Shown here in pieces: positions 11,185 through 28,960 of a stretch of DNA of 57,207 nucleotides. The notes beneath the pieces were generated by a model. That model saw only the letters and a list, made by a program, of their open reading frames with translations, was not told the origin of the DNA and ran no database searches. Both the position numbers and the translations under genes were made by a program. The stretch's first letter is position 1. Every line of letters begins with the position of its first letter. Origin of the DNA: Mesostigma viride. Lineage: Eukaryota > Streptophyta > Mesostigmatophyceae > Mesostigmatales > Mesostigmataceae. The stretch covers positions 10,679,242-10,736,448 of the forward strand of contig RPFO01000080.1 of assembly GCA_009746045.1 (NCBI GenBank), read 5' to 3'.

Positions 11185-13079
11185 AAGCAGAACGCTGTCT
11201 TTGCAATGCAACCCCTTCTCTAGTCGGAGAACGTTGGAGGTCTAGAAGGCAAAGGTCTGCAAGGGGAAGGTCTCCAAGGGGAAGGAATTTACACGGCAAA
11301 GGGGTGACCCACCAGTTCGTTCAGCTGGGGGCTCTTTGGGTGGAAGGGCCTTTACAAGGCGAAGGAGGGACCAGTTGGCATGGCGTAGGGGGAGGAGCTG
11401 TGGCCAGGAGCAAGGTGTAGGAGGGAAGAGGGTGTCCTCTAGCTGCTTCACGGGGGTATGCAAGAATATGGCTGTTTGCGAGAAGAAGGGAATACACGAG
11501 AAGAAGGGGGGAGCAGCTTGCATGGTCTGTGCGGCTTACAGGCCCAGCCTGAGAGATGCTACAGAGGATGCTGACCGAGGGATCGGGATGCAGAATCTGG
11601 GAACCCAAATTTGGACGGCCGAGGAATCCAAAGCCTAAGCTGGCAGCGACAGCGAATCACCAGATGTGGATGATGTGGCTTTCCAGTCAACGGCACACGT
11701 GCAGGGGTGCACCTTGTCTCGGACGCGCATGGGCCTACAGCTTTGAAGGCAACTTTTTTCTCAAACTCTCGGTGGGGGCCTCGCTTGCAAGTCGCCCCGC
11801 CCGAGGCTCGCATGTAGGCTGGGACAGCAAGCAATGGTGTGGGTTCCTGGGGCTCCCACTTTAGTGGTTCACCCTCGGCGATGGCTCCTGGAGAGGCAAG
11901 GAATGTGGCCAGGTCCCGCCCGCATTGCCGTGGGTGTTGACTGGCTGCTCTTTAAGGACGCCGGAAAAGCGGGGGATTCGCCGCATAGGGGTTCGGCTGG
12001 CGGGGCGCTATTGGCACTATGAGCCCAGTGTGCAGCTACGAGCCTAGTTGTTATGATGGGTTTGGGTCGTGAGCGTGGGCCGTTTGTGCTTGCGTTTGTC
12101 CCATGGGATGGCAGCCGGGGTGAACCGCTCGCGGTGGAATTTTTGCTTCAGGCCCTGCCAGGGAGCGGTGGTGTCTTGTAGCTGTGGATTCACTGTGTGG
12201 TGGCAAGTGTGCACTAGTAGCACAGCGGCCAAGGAAGTAGTGGCAGAGGAGGATTGTGGACTGGCTGGTCATGCCAAGGCGATTCCTGTCACTGCCAGTA
12301 CAGGTTTGGGGCCTTTGAGCCTTGACGTGGTGTATCATGACGCACGCCAGGGGGCTTCTAGCTTGGCTGACAAGGTGCGACAGAATGGACTAGTAAACCT
12401 GCAGGGACGCTGGCACGGATGCATGTGGGAGCATGCCTACCGCCCGCTGCTGCTCATTTGGTGTGATAAATGGGGCCCTGCACTGTACCCTCTTTTCTTT
12501 ATGGCGTCAGCTAATCTTATGAACTATGGCTTAAGCTCGTAGTAAGTGAGACAACTATTGTTTGTAGTTTCGTTAGATAGTTATCAACCAGTTGCCCTGG
12601 TTTGTGCGATTACCTCCAAGACCAGTGTCTAACCCACTGTTCCCACTTGAAGTCCCCTGCTTTGCAGCAACTAATAAATTACAGTGAATCCATTCGTTGT
12701 TTATAAAGTCGGTGCTTCCAACTTGGGATTTACTTTCAATTAATTAATCTCTTGTTAATTAATTAATTAATTACTTAGACGCGTGCTCCCGTTGGGGAGT
12801 CACGGAGCATTAACCCCGATGGATGGATGGGTGCACGCCGAGCATTAACCCCGATCCATGGGGGGTCCACGAGTCGACACGAGACACGAGCCACGAGGTA
12901 GCCATGGCTGACGGCGGAGCTCATAACTTTCACGATTGAGCACCGAATTTAGCCGTGAATATCACAATCGACGCGTCTTTCTACGACGCACATGCTGATA
13001 TAATTTTCCTAAGCTATTGCGCAATATTCGATGAGCAAACGCCCCTCGACGCAACGCAGCCTGGCGGCTGCGCTCGGCA
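11185..13079. other. Intergenic: transporter 3' region and unassigned DNA
   Basis: Downstream of the transporter stop the sequence repeats GGTCTxxAAGGGGAAGG-type motifs (11240-11300). Long open frames here (for example 12069-12542) show no domain, codon bias or splice support. Near 12735-12780 there is an (ATTA)n tract followed by a CCGTTGGGGAGTCACGG motif, also seen at 28487, that may mark a transposon end. Confidence 0.5.
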
Positions 13080-14433
13080 ATGAAAATACGACTGCATGCA
13101 GCTCCGGCTGCAGCCTCGCCCACCGGCCCAGAAGGCAACGGCGCCACTAGCCAAGCTCTAGTGGTCGTCCAGCCCCCTGCTGAGCCCGCCTCGCCAGCAG
13201 CGTCGCCTGAACCCAAGCGCAGTCGCCCTGACGGGCTGCTGGACGAGTACGACTTTGACGCCAGCCAGCCCGGCTTTTTTGACAAGCTCACACACGATCG
13301 CATCCTGGCCTACGTGTTTTTCGGGACGCACGCCTCTCTTATAGAACTGTGCAAGCAGCTTTCCGACCAAGGTCGCCTTGTCAATGCCTTCCTCGATCCA
13401 GAGGCACTATTTCGGCAAGGACGTCCTCAACGCCCGCCGCCCCCACCTTCAGCAATTCGCTCTTTTCTCCCTCCTTGGCCGCTCCGTCGAGGAGCTCTGG
13501 CCCCTCAAGCCCCTCACCACCACCTTAACCGAATCCTCCATCCGCTCACTCCTCAAGGAGGCTCTCGAGCAGCACGTGGCCCCCATTGCTGCAGATGTGG
13601 CGACCATGGGCAGCACGCTGACTGCCGAGCTCCCCCTCCTCTCCACCATCTCCACCGCCACCTCCACCCTCCTCGCCTCCTCCACCGCAACCATCCCCTC
13701 CTCCGCCGCCATCACCGCCCAGCTCCGCGACATCGACCAGCGCCTCAAGGATAATGCAATCGCTATCGAGGTCCTGCAGAACACCGCAGGCCTCACCCCC
13801 TAGGTGGTGAAGGACATTGCCGCCAAGCCAGCCCCTGCTGGCCTGGCCGGCGATGCTCCTCCCATCACGACCTGGGCGGACATGCTTAAGCAACATACCA
13901 CCACCATGCACCACCTCCGCCGTCGCAGCCCAGCTCCAGCGGCAGACGCTTGACCTCCGCGAGGAGGCCGAGCTCGCCAAGCGCAGCCTCAACGCCATAC
14001 TCAAGAACTTCGACATGGAGGAAGGTGAGAATTCCGAGAAGCTTGCACGTGCGATTGAGAGCAAAATCCTTGCACGCATGGGCCTTCTTGGTGAGATTAA
14101 GCTGACCGCCCACCGCCTCCCCCGCGCGCGGGGTAAGGTGCAGGGGCGCGTCCGCTTCTTCTCATCTTTGAGAGCCCAGCGGACAAGATTTCGTTTCTCA
14201 GACGCCGCAAGCGGCTCGAGAAGACTCGCTTCACCGTGGACGACGACTTGACCCTGGCACAGCAACAACGGCGACGGGAGCTATGGCCGACCTACCTCCA
14301 GCTCCGGCAGACCATGCAAGGCGGGCCAGCCGGTGTACTGGAAGGGGGCAGTCCGATCTACGTCGGCCACAAGCCCTGGCACGCGACCCCCTCGACCACC
14401 GCGGCCCCAGCGACCCCAGAAGCCCCAGCCTAG
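13080..14433 (+). pseudogene. Decayed LINE-type retrotransposon ORF1
   Basis: The coding signal runs through at least three frames: 13080-13420 (DYDFDASQPGFFDKL..., SLIELCKQLSDQGRL), 13378-13803 (coiled-coil-like LTAQLRDIDQRLKDNAIAIE region ending in a stop), about 13900-14200 (LREEAELAKRSLNAILKNFD) and 14170-14433 (RRRKRLEKTRFTVDDDLT, RRRELWPTYLQLRQ). Order and character resemble ORF1 of algal L1-like elements: a coiled-coil segment, then a basic region ending in a DDxLT...R..LWP..L motif. The assignment rests on pattern memory. Multiple frameshifts indicate a dead copy. No reverse transcriptase ORF follows. Confidence 0.55.
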
Positions 14434-14559
14434 GGGAATACAGCAGCAGTAGTGTAGAATAGTTAGACAGTGGCCGTGTACATGCCCGCCTACTACAGGC
14501 ACTATACCAGCTGAGCCGGCCTAGCATTTTTAGTCATGTACATGTGTGCCTATGATGAG

Positions 14560-15165
14560 CCACCCTCCAGATGATGCCTAGCTTTTATTTTGTTGTGCAG
14601 CGCCCATGCAGGGAGTCACTCCCTGCTGAGATCGAAGCCATGCCCTAGCTCTTGTATATAGCCATGATGATCTTCCGGCCCCACATGACATGCTCCCCCT
14701 TAGCTGGGCATAGCGTGAAGAATCTAGTGCAAAATCCGAATGGCTTGCATCACTCCCCGGAAAGGAGTACTTTTGCGGTTTGACTGTAGGTGTCAGCTGG
14801 CGATGCCTTCGGATCCGAGGAGACGTCCGTCCTATAGTCAGCAAAAGTTGGTGCGAGAGGTCCCCAGTTCGATTCCGGCCTGGATTCATTAATTTGCAGA
14901 TTGGGTTTTCTGCGGACCGGCACTGAACGCAAATGGTTTTCACCTTTCGTGAAATGGCGTGCCAAATCAGAATAGCGTGATAGATCATGAGGGTGCAGGT
15001 GCCCTGGTGCACCTAGAGCAAGGGTAGCTTACATTCCCACCCGGCCTTGCATGAAGTAGCCTAGAATGGTTAATTAAAAGCCATATGCCCCTTCTCAGGG
15101 ACATTTGCTACAGATACTCCCAACGGAGTTATGTTTCTTATTAATTAATGGATGGGTGCAAACAG
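14560..15165 (+). mobile_element. 3' tail of a transposon family (second copy at 35830-36165)
   Basis: The segment with CCCATGCAGGGAGTCACTCC, the TATATAGCCATGATGATCTTCC stretch near 14655 and CATATGCCCCTTCTCAGGGA recurs in the same order at 35885-36110. Both copies end in a short hairpin around CTCC-AACGGAG or CTCCCCATGGAG and then (ATTA)n. Around 14855-14890 is a tRNA-like B-box (AGTTCGATTCC). It probably belongs to the LINE above. Confidence 0.55.
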
Positions 15166-16284
15166 TCCTACCGGTCTAATCTATCCACATAAGCTACCCA
15201 CAACATCTCTTGTTAGTGTTGGCTTTGTTTATTTTTACGTGGGTGCCTTTACTCTGATGTAAGTATTCTGATCTGTAAGTATATATCAAGGAGAATTGAT
15301 ATCAAGGAGACAACCAGCGCGCAGGCCAGAAATCGGGAGAATCCGGACCATGGTAGCTCGAGCCTGCCGTTATCTTGTCCGCGTGTTCGAGTCGTTCAGG
15401 ATGATGAAGATGAATGGTGATGGAAATGTGTATCCTTGTGCATTGACATTATGGCTGGCTTACGTGTAGAGCGACTAGATGACCTAGACGGTGGGGCCGG
15501 AAACAGCATGCTTGATCAGGGCGTGTGTTTCGAGCCTAACTGGCCGGGAGTGTCTAGTGGTGAGCACCATTGCTGCGATCGCTCTCCCACCATTTACGAG
15601 GAAATACCCGCAAATGGAAAACCACTGAAAAGGTCTAGCTAGTCAGTCATCACGTTAGCCATGCCATGATTCCAAACGTCCAAGAACTGCACACGGTGCA
15701 AAGGCAGAAAGCCGGTAAGTATATATATTTTTAAATATATATTTATTTATATACTACTATTTGATATTGTTACTCTCGACAACTACCTCGTCCTTCCACG
15801 TGACGTTGGACCGCCATGCGTCCAGGGATCGAATAGTTGTCTCACTTAAAATCAATATACTCGATCGTGCGGGCTTGAAGTAGGAATCAGCAGACCGTGT
15901 GTACAGGCTGGAAGTATATTGGTTAAGCATGTGCATGCAGGCCTTCTATATCTATCTAAACTTCATGGGTTAATCTGTTTTATAGACATGCACATGCAGC
16001 TGCAGGTGCCGTCCATTCGTGACACCCACTCATGCCATCCTACGCAGGGCACGCGCCAGCTCATGGTCATACACTATAAAAGGTTTACTATTTGTTACCT
16101 CGATGTGGCCTCGAGGACATGTACTACTAATGTTTCCTACTAGCAGTCGTCTAGCTGTTGGATACCTTATATCAATGAGACAACCTTATATACGCCTTCT
16201 CAGGCCGGAAGTAATATAGAACCATATGTGCAGGCCACAACACGCACTCGACGCGCAACGCGGCACGCGATACTGCCTGGCGGC
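15166..16284. other. Convergent intergenic region with dispersed short repeats
   Basis: No gene supported. At 15297-15376 an ~80-bp segment (ATATCAAGGAGACAACC... followed by GGAGAATCCGGACCATGGTA) is nearly identical to 29241-29312. The core motif also occurs alone at about 16168 (ATATCAATGAGACAACC). Confidence 0.5.
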
Positions 16285-21300
<5,016 letters not shown>

Positions 21301-22363
21301 TCACATAAGTGCAGAAGCCCCGACTATGGCTCTCCTGCGCCCAAAACCTTTTTTTCTCTCCAGTTTCCTTGAAATTTGGCGCCCAAACGCACCGATGCGA
21401 GCCATCCTTTTGATAATCGGCCATGGCACAAGGGCAAGCACAAAAATCTTCAGCTGTTTCCTAGCAAACACACACGTGGAATCAACGGAGGGAACATTCT
21501 TGGTGGTCAGTCGGTTAGTCAGTGTGGGCGGTTCCGCTTACGGCACTGTAGATAGCAGCTGATGGGAACATGCAGAAAACTTAGGACCGCTAGCCCCTGC
21601 GCGGGTTTGAACTGGGGACTTCCGGATCCTAGGCTCAAAGTCGATCTGCTCGCTGACTGAAAATAGGCGCTCAGTGTGCGTCCACCTCAGTAACCTCGTC
21701 TCCCGTGGTAAGATACTTGTAGCACACGCAGGCATACTGCACGGAGACGGTTCGCCGTGGCGCGGAAGCTGTCCAGACTCCAGACTCCAGACTACAGTCC
21801 TGGCCCTCGGCCTTTCCACATCTCTGCTGCCCATGTGCGGCGTGGGCAACAACAACAACAACAACCCTATTGATTGCTGAACGTTCAGAAATCACTCAAG
21901 TGACAAATCAGACGTCCAGACAGCAGACGCCAGCAGCAGGAAAACCAAGGCGAACGGGAACCTTCGCAAAACACAGGCGATGGAGTGTGCATGGAAAACA
22001 TTTTTTTGTGACCAAGTCACAATCCGTGTAACGTAGTGTCCGCGAACACGCTGCTGAATTATCACCGGTGAAATGGCGCGATTCCAGAACGCATGAAGAG
22101 TTCAGTTACGCCCCCACTATTTACTCTCAGTAATTTGTGCACATTTCGACTTCCGTATGAGTACATATGATATGTGATAAACAAATCATGAGCCCCAGAA
22201 TTCAGACAACGCGAGCGATGCCTGTGCGGCAGTGGATCATGGAAAAGTCCCGGCCAGTCTGAAGGGCTTGTGTCACAAGAATGGTCCACAGAGAGTTTTT
22301 ACGTGTGAATTTCGACTTTTATTGAAAGGGCAACGTGTCTGCTCTGCCGGGACCGAGGAGGAT
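21301..22363. promoter_or_regulatory. Divergent promoter region between PPOX-like and IMP2 genes
   Basis: This 1.06-kb spacer separates two divergent starts and should hold both promoters. Its middle is a tRNA-like/SINE segment (21590-21880). I see no clear TATA box or shared motif. Confidence 0.45.
21590..21880. mobile_element. tRNA-derived SINE-like element with (CAA)n end
   Basis: On the minus strand a B-box-like AGTTCAAACCC lies at about 21600-21640, downstream of a degenerate tRNA-like body. On the plus side the segment ends in GCGGCGTGGGCAAC and (AAC)n at 21838-21865. The same end occurs inverted at 6250-6290. No clean cloverleaf could be drawn, so this is not called a tRNA gene. Confidence 0.4.
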
Positions 22364-24721
22364 ATGGCCGCGTTTCTGCGATCTCTCGGAAAGTTTGTGG
22401 TGCTTTCAGCACCCCCAGTAGTTACTTTTGCAGATTTGGTAGCCAGTGTAACGCCACTGTCGGGAAACAGCATGGAGCCCACTCTTAATCCAGGCAATGG
22501 TAGGGATTTCGTTTTATTGGATAAAACCTACTCGAGGGACTTCAGTTACACGCGTGGCGACGTCGTTTACATGAGGTATGCGTCGTCGCGTTCACGCTTA
22601 CTTGTGCCCGCGACTGTTGCCGATTGTGTCGTCAAATACTTTAATGGGAGACAGGGCGACATGGTTTCCATTATCTCGCTACGCTTGGTTTATGCAGAAT
22701 TGGCAGCAGGATTTCTTGATGATCTGCTGACTAATTTCGGGACACGCAGGCAGGCTTCTAATTAATACGGTATTGCCTAGTTGACGTGCGTACCGCTTAA
22801 TCTTATTCGCACAATTTCAAAATATTTCAAGTAAATTTTTTATTGGTTCTAGAAATCTGCGTCCTAATTTATGCAACCGTTTGTAAGATCAATTTGAGAC
22901 CATTAACCCCTAAATGGTCTGAGATCCTGCCGATAAATCGGCTGGATCTTCACATTTTTGCAAACCAGATGCCATCCAACCTACCCATATCCAATGGCTG
23001 TCCTTGGGGGCCAAGCATGTCCATGAGTTGCCCTTCGGGTTGGTATATCACAACCTCACATATATGCAGGGTAGGCCATGTATAACTGCCGTCAAAGTCA
23101 GGGGGGTCAAGACGCGCGTTTTCATTTTTGGTAGAATGTGCATTTTGAATTATGTTATAAGACCTAGGCACCTACCACTTCAGGGATGATAAACAATTAG
23201 TTGCTGAACAGTTTGAGCCATTGGGGTCATCATTTGGGTGGGTATACCAGCAGTTACACCCAGTACAGCCCTTAGGGGTACCGTTGGTAAAAAGCAACCA
23301 AGTGGGTAGGGGTGGGCATACTACCTACTAATATGGCCACCAACCATGCCAAACAATACATTTCCCTTCCACAATGATGGGAAAACATAACTGCATCATC
23401 ACACTGCCCTTACATGGCACCTATGTGCAGGTGCTACCTTGTCCATGCACGTAGGTAACGTGGTACGGATACCCTACGCAAGGCATGCATTCTAGGAGGC
23501 AGCCACCAACAAACTAATGATGTTGAGCCTATTTCAGCCTGCCCTAGCAAGGATAAACTAGGCCTAAGCTGCTATAGCTTGCCAGGTGATGGCCAGCACA
23601 CCTGGTGGCACATGCTGTCAATGGGAAGCTTTTACTCACCAGTTACGTGCTTGATGATGCCACAGAGACCAGCCAACTGCCTCACACTCATGCAATATGT
23701 GTATGGGAAATGTATAACAAACATATATGGAGGTATTCAAACCCATACAGCCTCTAAAACTTATCACCATCACCCTGTGGCAGGTCAACTGACTGAGGGA
23801 AGCATCTAAGAAGGGTGTTTTAGAAAGGGGCCAGGCCAGGGTCAAGAAAGAGCATGAATAATGCAAAAAGAATGTGCTACACAAGCTAGAACGTACATAT
23901 AAACGTCAAACATCGATAGGAAAACGATGCTTAAGCTTTACCAGGCATGGATGGCGTTACCTTGGCCCAGGCGGTGGCCGCAAAATGGCGCATTTCGGCA
24001 CACCAAAGTTGTGCAGCACGGTCGCTGGATTCGGCGATTTCTGGCCACCCTTGCACGTTTACGACTACTATGTATCATAAAAAGTACAAAGAAACCGATA
24101 TATCCTTTAAAATACGCCGGAAAGCTATTGCTGTCAACGTTTCTATCGTCCGGCCTGATCGCAGTTTTTTCCAGCAAGAACGCTGCCGACACCTATCAAA
24201 TGGCATTCCCGCGAACCAAAAATTGGCCTGTATCATCTTTAGGACGTATAAAATCAATATCCTAAGTTTGGTCAGAAAATTCGAACGAAAACGTAAATGC
24301 CATGCGTGGGCGCAAGCCGCCATGGCCAGGTCGTCGTTTTCCGGAATGCACGTTGTACGTGAAAAAGTACCCTGACCCCTTGTACTTTGACCGGCCAGAA
24401 CACCTCTATAACTTTGTCAGAAGTATGCAAACCCATATACCATGCTGTGAAGAAACTTATAAACTTTCGATCTTCTCAGCTAAACTTTTCCTAATTCTCA
24501 ATAGATTTCGCGGCATCTGGTCCCCCGAGAAGGGGCCGATGCATCGGCTGGAACTCGATTTTTGGCGGAAAATCGGCAGCAAGACCATTTAGGGGTTAAG
24601 GACCATGAGGATAATCTAGGGAGAGCACTGGGTACGAAACCTTTGCTCTTTTCAAGGCCTGGCAATCCAATCATAACTCCTTACAATAATTGTTTTATTA
24701 TTATTATTATTGTTGTTGTTG

Positions 24722-24759
<38 letters not shown>

Positions 24760-27178
24760 TACAAAGATGTGTCAAAGACCCTGTACTGACCATCAACGTT
24801 ACCAAGACCACCAACAATGCAATTCACAAGACCTTTTACAACCTTTTATGAAGGCCACCTTTTGCACTACAACGATAGACCTCTCTCCTTCCTTGTCTTT
24901 TGCGTCCCCTTCAGGGGCTCATCCTGTGAGTTTTTTTTCTATCCTTGTTTCCGACAGTCATTGCATTTCCCATAGAAACTTACTCTTGTTTCCAATTCTG
25001 CGCATTTCAATTCATTCACAAGGCGGATGCTCGTCTTTCAGACCTTTCTCCGTGTGGCTCCTGCTCTGCCCCCCAACCCAACCCAACCCAACCCAACCCA
25101 ACCCAACCCAACCCAACCCAACCCAACCCAACCCAACCCAACCCAACCCAACCCAACCCAACCCAACCCAACCCAACCCAACCCAACCCAACCCAACCCA
25201 ACCCAACCCAACCCAACCCAACCCAACCCAACCCAACCCAACCCAACCCAACCCAACCCAACCCAACCCAACCCAACCCAACCCAACCCAACCCAACCCC
25301 ACCCAACCCAACCCAACCCCACCCACTTCACCACCAGGTCCCCCTGCAACGCCAGTGCCTCACTGGTGACCCGCATCGTGGCCCTCGAGGGCGACTGGGT
25401 GGCTGTGCCCGACCAGCACGAGATCGTCCTCGTCCCGAAAGGCCATTGCTGGGTTGAGGGAGATAACCAGCGCCTGCACGGGGGGGGGCTCGCCGCCAGC
25501 CATGCTCCTGCCGGAATGCGGGCATTAGGAGGGGGGACCGGCGGCGGTGGAGGTGGGGGCGGGCATATCGCGTCGGGCAGCATTATCAGCGCGGGCGGAA
25601 GGGATGGGGGGGCGTGGCGAGGGGGGATGGCAGTCGGCGTTTCTACCGGCCGTGCAGGGCCGGGGAGAGGGCGAGGTCTTGGAGGACTCCAACGTGCTGG
25701 GGCCAGTACGTTCACCCCTTGCCTTTCTCCCCTTATTTTTCTAGTTCCTTAGATTTTTTGTTGCCTTGACATGCTAGACATGGGCCTGCACCATGATGCA
25801 GAGAGAGTCCTCCGTGGCCTGCCCACTTTAGGCAGCGGAGAAGCTAGGGCGCCCTCCGTCCTTATCATTATGTATAGGGGTCGAAGGTTCCTTGATCGTT
25901 ACCCACGTATCGCAGCCACGTGACCCACTGAATTGATGCTAGAGTTTCTGCCTGTATCAAAAGTTGTGGTCCTATCAAGGTATTGGAGAACTCTGGTGTG
26001 CTGGCTCAGGTGGGTTCACCTCGCCTTCACACTCTTAGAGTAGTTGTATAGTAATTTCTTAACATGCATTTGTTTTGGGGCGCGGTCGTTCCCACCTATT
26101 CGAAAGGTGCTGGTAGACTGAGCCGTGCTTGGGCCGGTGCGAATAGCTTACCTTTTGGACCCTCACGCCAATATCAGGAACAACAAACCTAAAATAAGTT
26201 GGTTAAGTGACAAGTTTCTGTCCGAACTGTGCATCATCCCCGCAACGTCATCATGTACGTTCTCTCTGCCATTGCACCCGTTGCGGAGGTCCATGTTTGG
26301 TGCTCCTTGGCTGGACTCTGTTCCCTTCCACTTGTTCCGCTTTGGCCAAGGACAGTCTGTGGCAGTTCACCCCCAGCGCACAATACAACTATATCCCTAT
26401 TTCTGGCCTGCGCTGGTTGTCTCCTTGATATCCCGCATACTTTATAGCACACTATGCATAAATATAACTATATATCTCTTTGGTTGTCTCTTTGATATAT
26501 CGCTCGTTGCATCACTACGGCCTCGCAGGTACTTCGGGGTTGATTTCCGTCCTTGTTGCCTGAATAATACCACCGGTCCTGATAGTTTGGTTTTCTACAG
26601 TTCTTGTAGCCTGAGCAGGGCCCGGCCCCTCCAAGCGCATGCCCTCTACTCTGTGTCCCGGTTCTCTCTTCTATTCCCACCCCCCATCGTTTGTCCAAGG
26701 TGGTAACTTTGTTTCCTTATAGGCCCCTGAGGGGCACTGATCGCAGTAAGGATGCCACTTGTCACATCAAGAATACCAACTGTCAGGATACTGATTCTAT
26801 CGCTCTTGTCCTCAGGGCTTAGGCACAGGTCCGGCTGGCCACTGGTAGTAATCCCTTGCGTAGTGGATTGCTGTCTACCACGCAATAAAAATTACCTTGT
26901 CCCGTCCCCCAGGTGGCCAGGTCCCCCTGATCGCAGCCAGCATTCCTCTCGACGCATTCCAAATTGCACTTCTCCTTAATGTTTTCTTGACTGTTGCTTT
27001 GTTTGCTGTGGATTTTCCACCGCTCATGGCTTTTCCACCGCCCCTGCAGGTCCCGCTGGCGCTGATCGAGGCCCGCGTGAGCCACGTGGTCTGGCCGCCG
27101 TCACGCTTCGCGCGCGTGAGGAGCGTGCCTCCGCAGGGGCGCGTGGTCGCGTGCAAGCCACACAGCGTGGTCGTGTGA
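22364..27178 (+). CDS. IMMP2L: Mitochondrial inner membrane protease subunit 2-like (S26 signal peptidase family)
   Basis: Exons: 22364-22575 (phase 2), 25338 to about 25550, about 25658-25705 and 27050-27178. The boundary between the two middle exons is unresolved because they are in different frames. An N-terminal hydrophobic anchor (residues ~10-30) is followed by SGNSMEPTLNPG with nucleophile Ser36, then YTRGDVVYMR, RIVALEGDW, VPKGHCWVEGDN, EDSNVLGP and VPLALIEARVSHVVWPP, in the order and spacing of IMP2. The family cleaves sorting peptides in the mitochondrial intermembrane space with a Ser/Lys dyad. The Lys expected just before RIVALEGD is Thr82 (ACC) in the spliced product. Intron 1 (2.8 kb) holds a piggyBac-like element and an (AACCC)n array ending 17 bp before the exon 2 acceptor. 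Confidence 0.85.
22907..24595. mobile_element. Non-autonomous piggyBac-like element (TTAA duplication)
   Basis: TTAA (22903-22906) then CCCCTAAATGGTCT at the left; the reverse complement AGACCATTTAGGGG then TTAA (24596-24599) at the right. Similarity continues inward (CTGCCGAT...). TTAA target sites plus CCC-starting termini are the piggyBac signature. The 1.69-kb interior carries no recognisable transposase. It lies within intron 1 of the IMP2 gene. Confidence 0.7.
24698..24763. repeat. (ATT)/(GTT) trinucleotide array
   Basis: About 65 bp of ATT and GTT units in IMP2 intron 1. Confidence 0.9.
25072..25320. repeat. (AACCC)n array abutting IMP2 exon 2 acceptor
   Basis: About 49 uninterrupted 5-bp units, then two CCCCA variants. 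The tract ends 17 bp from the AG at 25337. It resembles a telomere-type C-strand motif but lacks the T of CCCTAA, so I treat it as a microsatellite. Confidence 0.97.
25982..26030 (+). repeat. Echo of IMP2 exon 3 end and donor
   Basis: TTGGAGAACTCTGGTGTGCT, then GGCTCAGGTGGGTTCACC. The true exon end and donor (25681-25715) read TTGGAGGACTCCAACGTGCT, then GGGGCCAGTACGTTCACC. Confidence 0.65.
26720..26945 (+). repeat. Three echoes of IMP2 exon 4 acceptor
   Basis: The true site is CTGCAG then GTCCCGCTGGCGCTGATCG (27050). Copies: GCCAG/GTCCCCCTGATCGC at about 26920, CACAG/GTCCGGCTGGCCACTGG at about 26826, and AG/GCCCCTGAGGGGCACTGATC at about 26723. Confidence 0.6.
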
Positions 27179-27735
27179 CGTGCCCATTACATCGGCGGTA
27201 TCACGCTATGACGGAATGAATGCCATGAGTGCCAGACGCAAGCCACACAGATGGCAGAATCACGTGATGCGATCACCGTTACGTTGGCACCATCATGTGA
27301 TGATGAGGCGAACATAATAGCCTGTGATGCGAGCACCTGGTGTCATCGTCCAACGCTTTGCCAGGGTGAAACCCGGAGGGTTAGGGGTCTCTTTGCCCCA
27401 AAGATAAAAACATCAAGGAACAAGTACAGCATCGCGTGGCGCAGTGAGCATGGTTACAGGGACAGGTTGTCTGATTAACAATGGATACCGGATTGAGTAA
27501 CAATGAAAACCGAATGGACTAATGTGGTCTGAAATCATGAGGCCACTGAATGTGAGATCCAGAAAGCAGCGCATCCCCTTGTGTGATGCTATGGCCAGGA
27601 AAATCCTTTAGCCCGACGGCATATGATTCAAAAATTAGGATGTCCTGATGCCATTGGCATTGTCTTTTCCAGACGCCATGACAGCACGACTGTCGTCATG
27701 CAGATCTGAAACCGTTGTAACCTATTTATTCTCTC
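27179..27735. other. Intergenic, 3' of IMP2
   Basis: Short repeats of GTGATGCGAxCAC type, no gene supported. Confidence 0.5.
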
Positions 27736-28475
<740 letters not shown>

Positions 28476-28479
28476 ATCC

Positions 28480-28960
28480 ATTCACGCGACTCCGTTGGGA
28501 GAGTCACGGGGTACCGGCTATTTCAGTAGGTACCAAGTTGATCCCTGTTTGATGCACAGCAAGAAGGGGGCATGGGAGCCCCCCCCTTCTCTCGTTGCCT
28601 TTAAAGGGCAGGCCAGAGGTTCAATGAAACTGCTGAGAGTCTAGCACCTGCTGTACATGGGTGCAATAAAGCTTCGACATGACAAAAGCATAGCGGAGGC
28701 AGTACGTATGCATGGTCCAGTGGCCACGGATAGGCGTGGATGGAACTCATTTAGAGGCGCCGGCTTGGGAGAATAAAAAGGCCTTTCCCGCGGGGCCTGA
28801 GGGTACGTGCATGTTTAGGGGCATACCCAGGGTTCACCGGCCCCAACCCCCCACCTAACCTATTCGTGTGGTTGGAGACCAAGATGGCTTGGGTTCCGGC
28901 CCAAGCATCGATCGGGTTGGGTGATCTATAGCCCGATACAAATGACAATATAGACCAGTC
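28480..28960 (-). mobile_element. Transposon fragment related to 35690-35820
   Basis: It starts with a CTCCGTTGGGAG hairpin motif directly after the CACN array. The minus strand of 28745-28850 (CTGGGTATGCCCCTAAA..., CTCAGGC, GAGGCCTTT, ATTCTCCCAA, GGCGCCTCTAAATG) matches the plus strand of 35720-35815 in order. No intact ORF. Confidence 0.5.

Noticed and set aside
14855-14890. tRNA gene from the AGTTCGATTCC B-box
   Set aside because: No acceptor stem or anticodon arm can be paired; better read as a tRNA-derived repeat tail.
25072-25320. Interstitial telomere
   Set aside because: The unit AACCC lacks the T of CCCTAA or CCCTAAA telomeres and lies in an intron near an acceptor; an ordinary microsatellite is simpler.
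25012-25326. TQPNPTQPNP and VGLGWVGLGW frames
   Set aside because: Produced by the (AACCC)n array; only the last part after 25338 is IMP2 coding.
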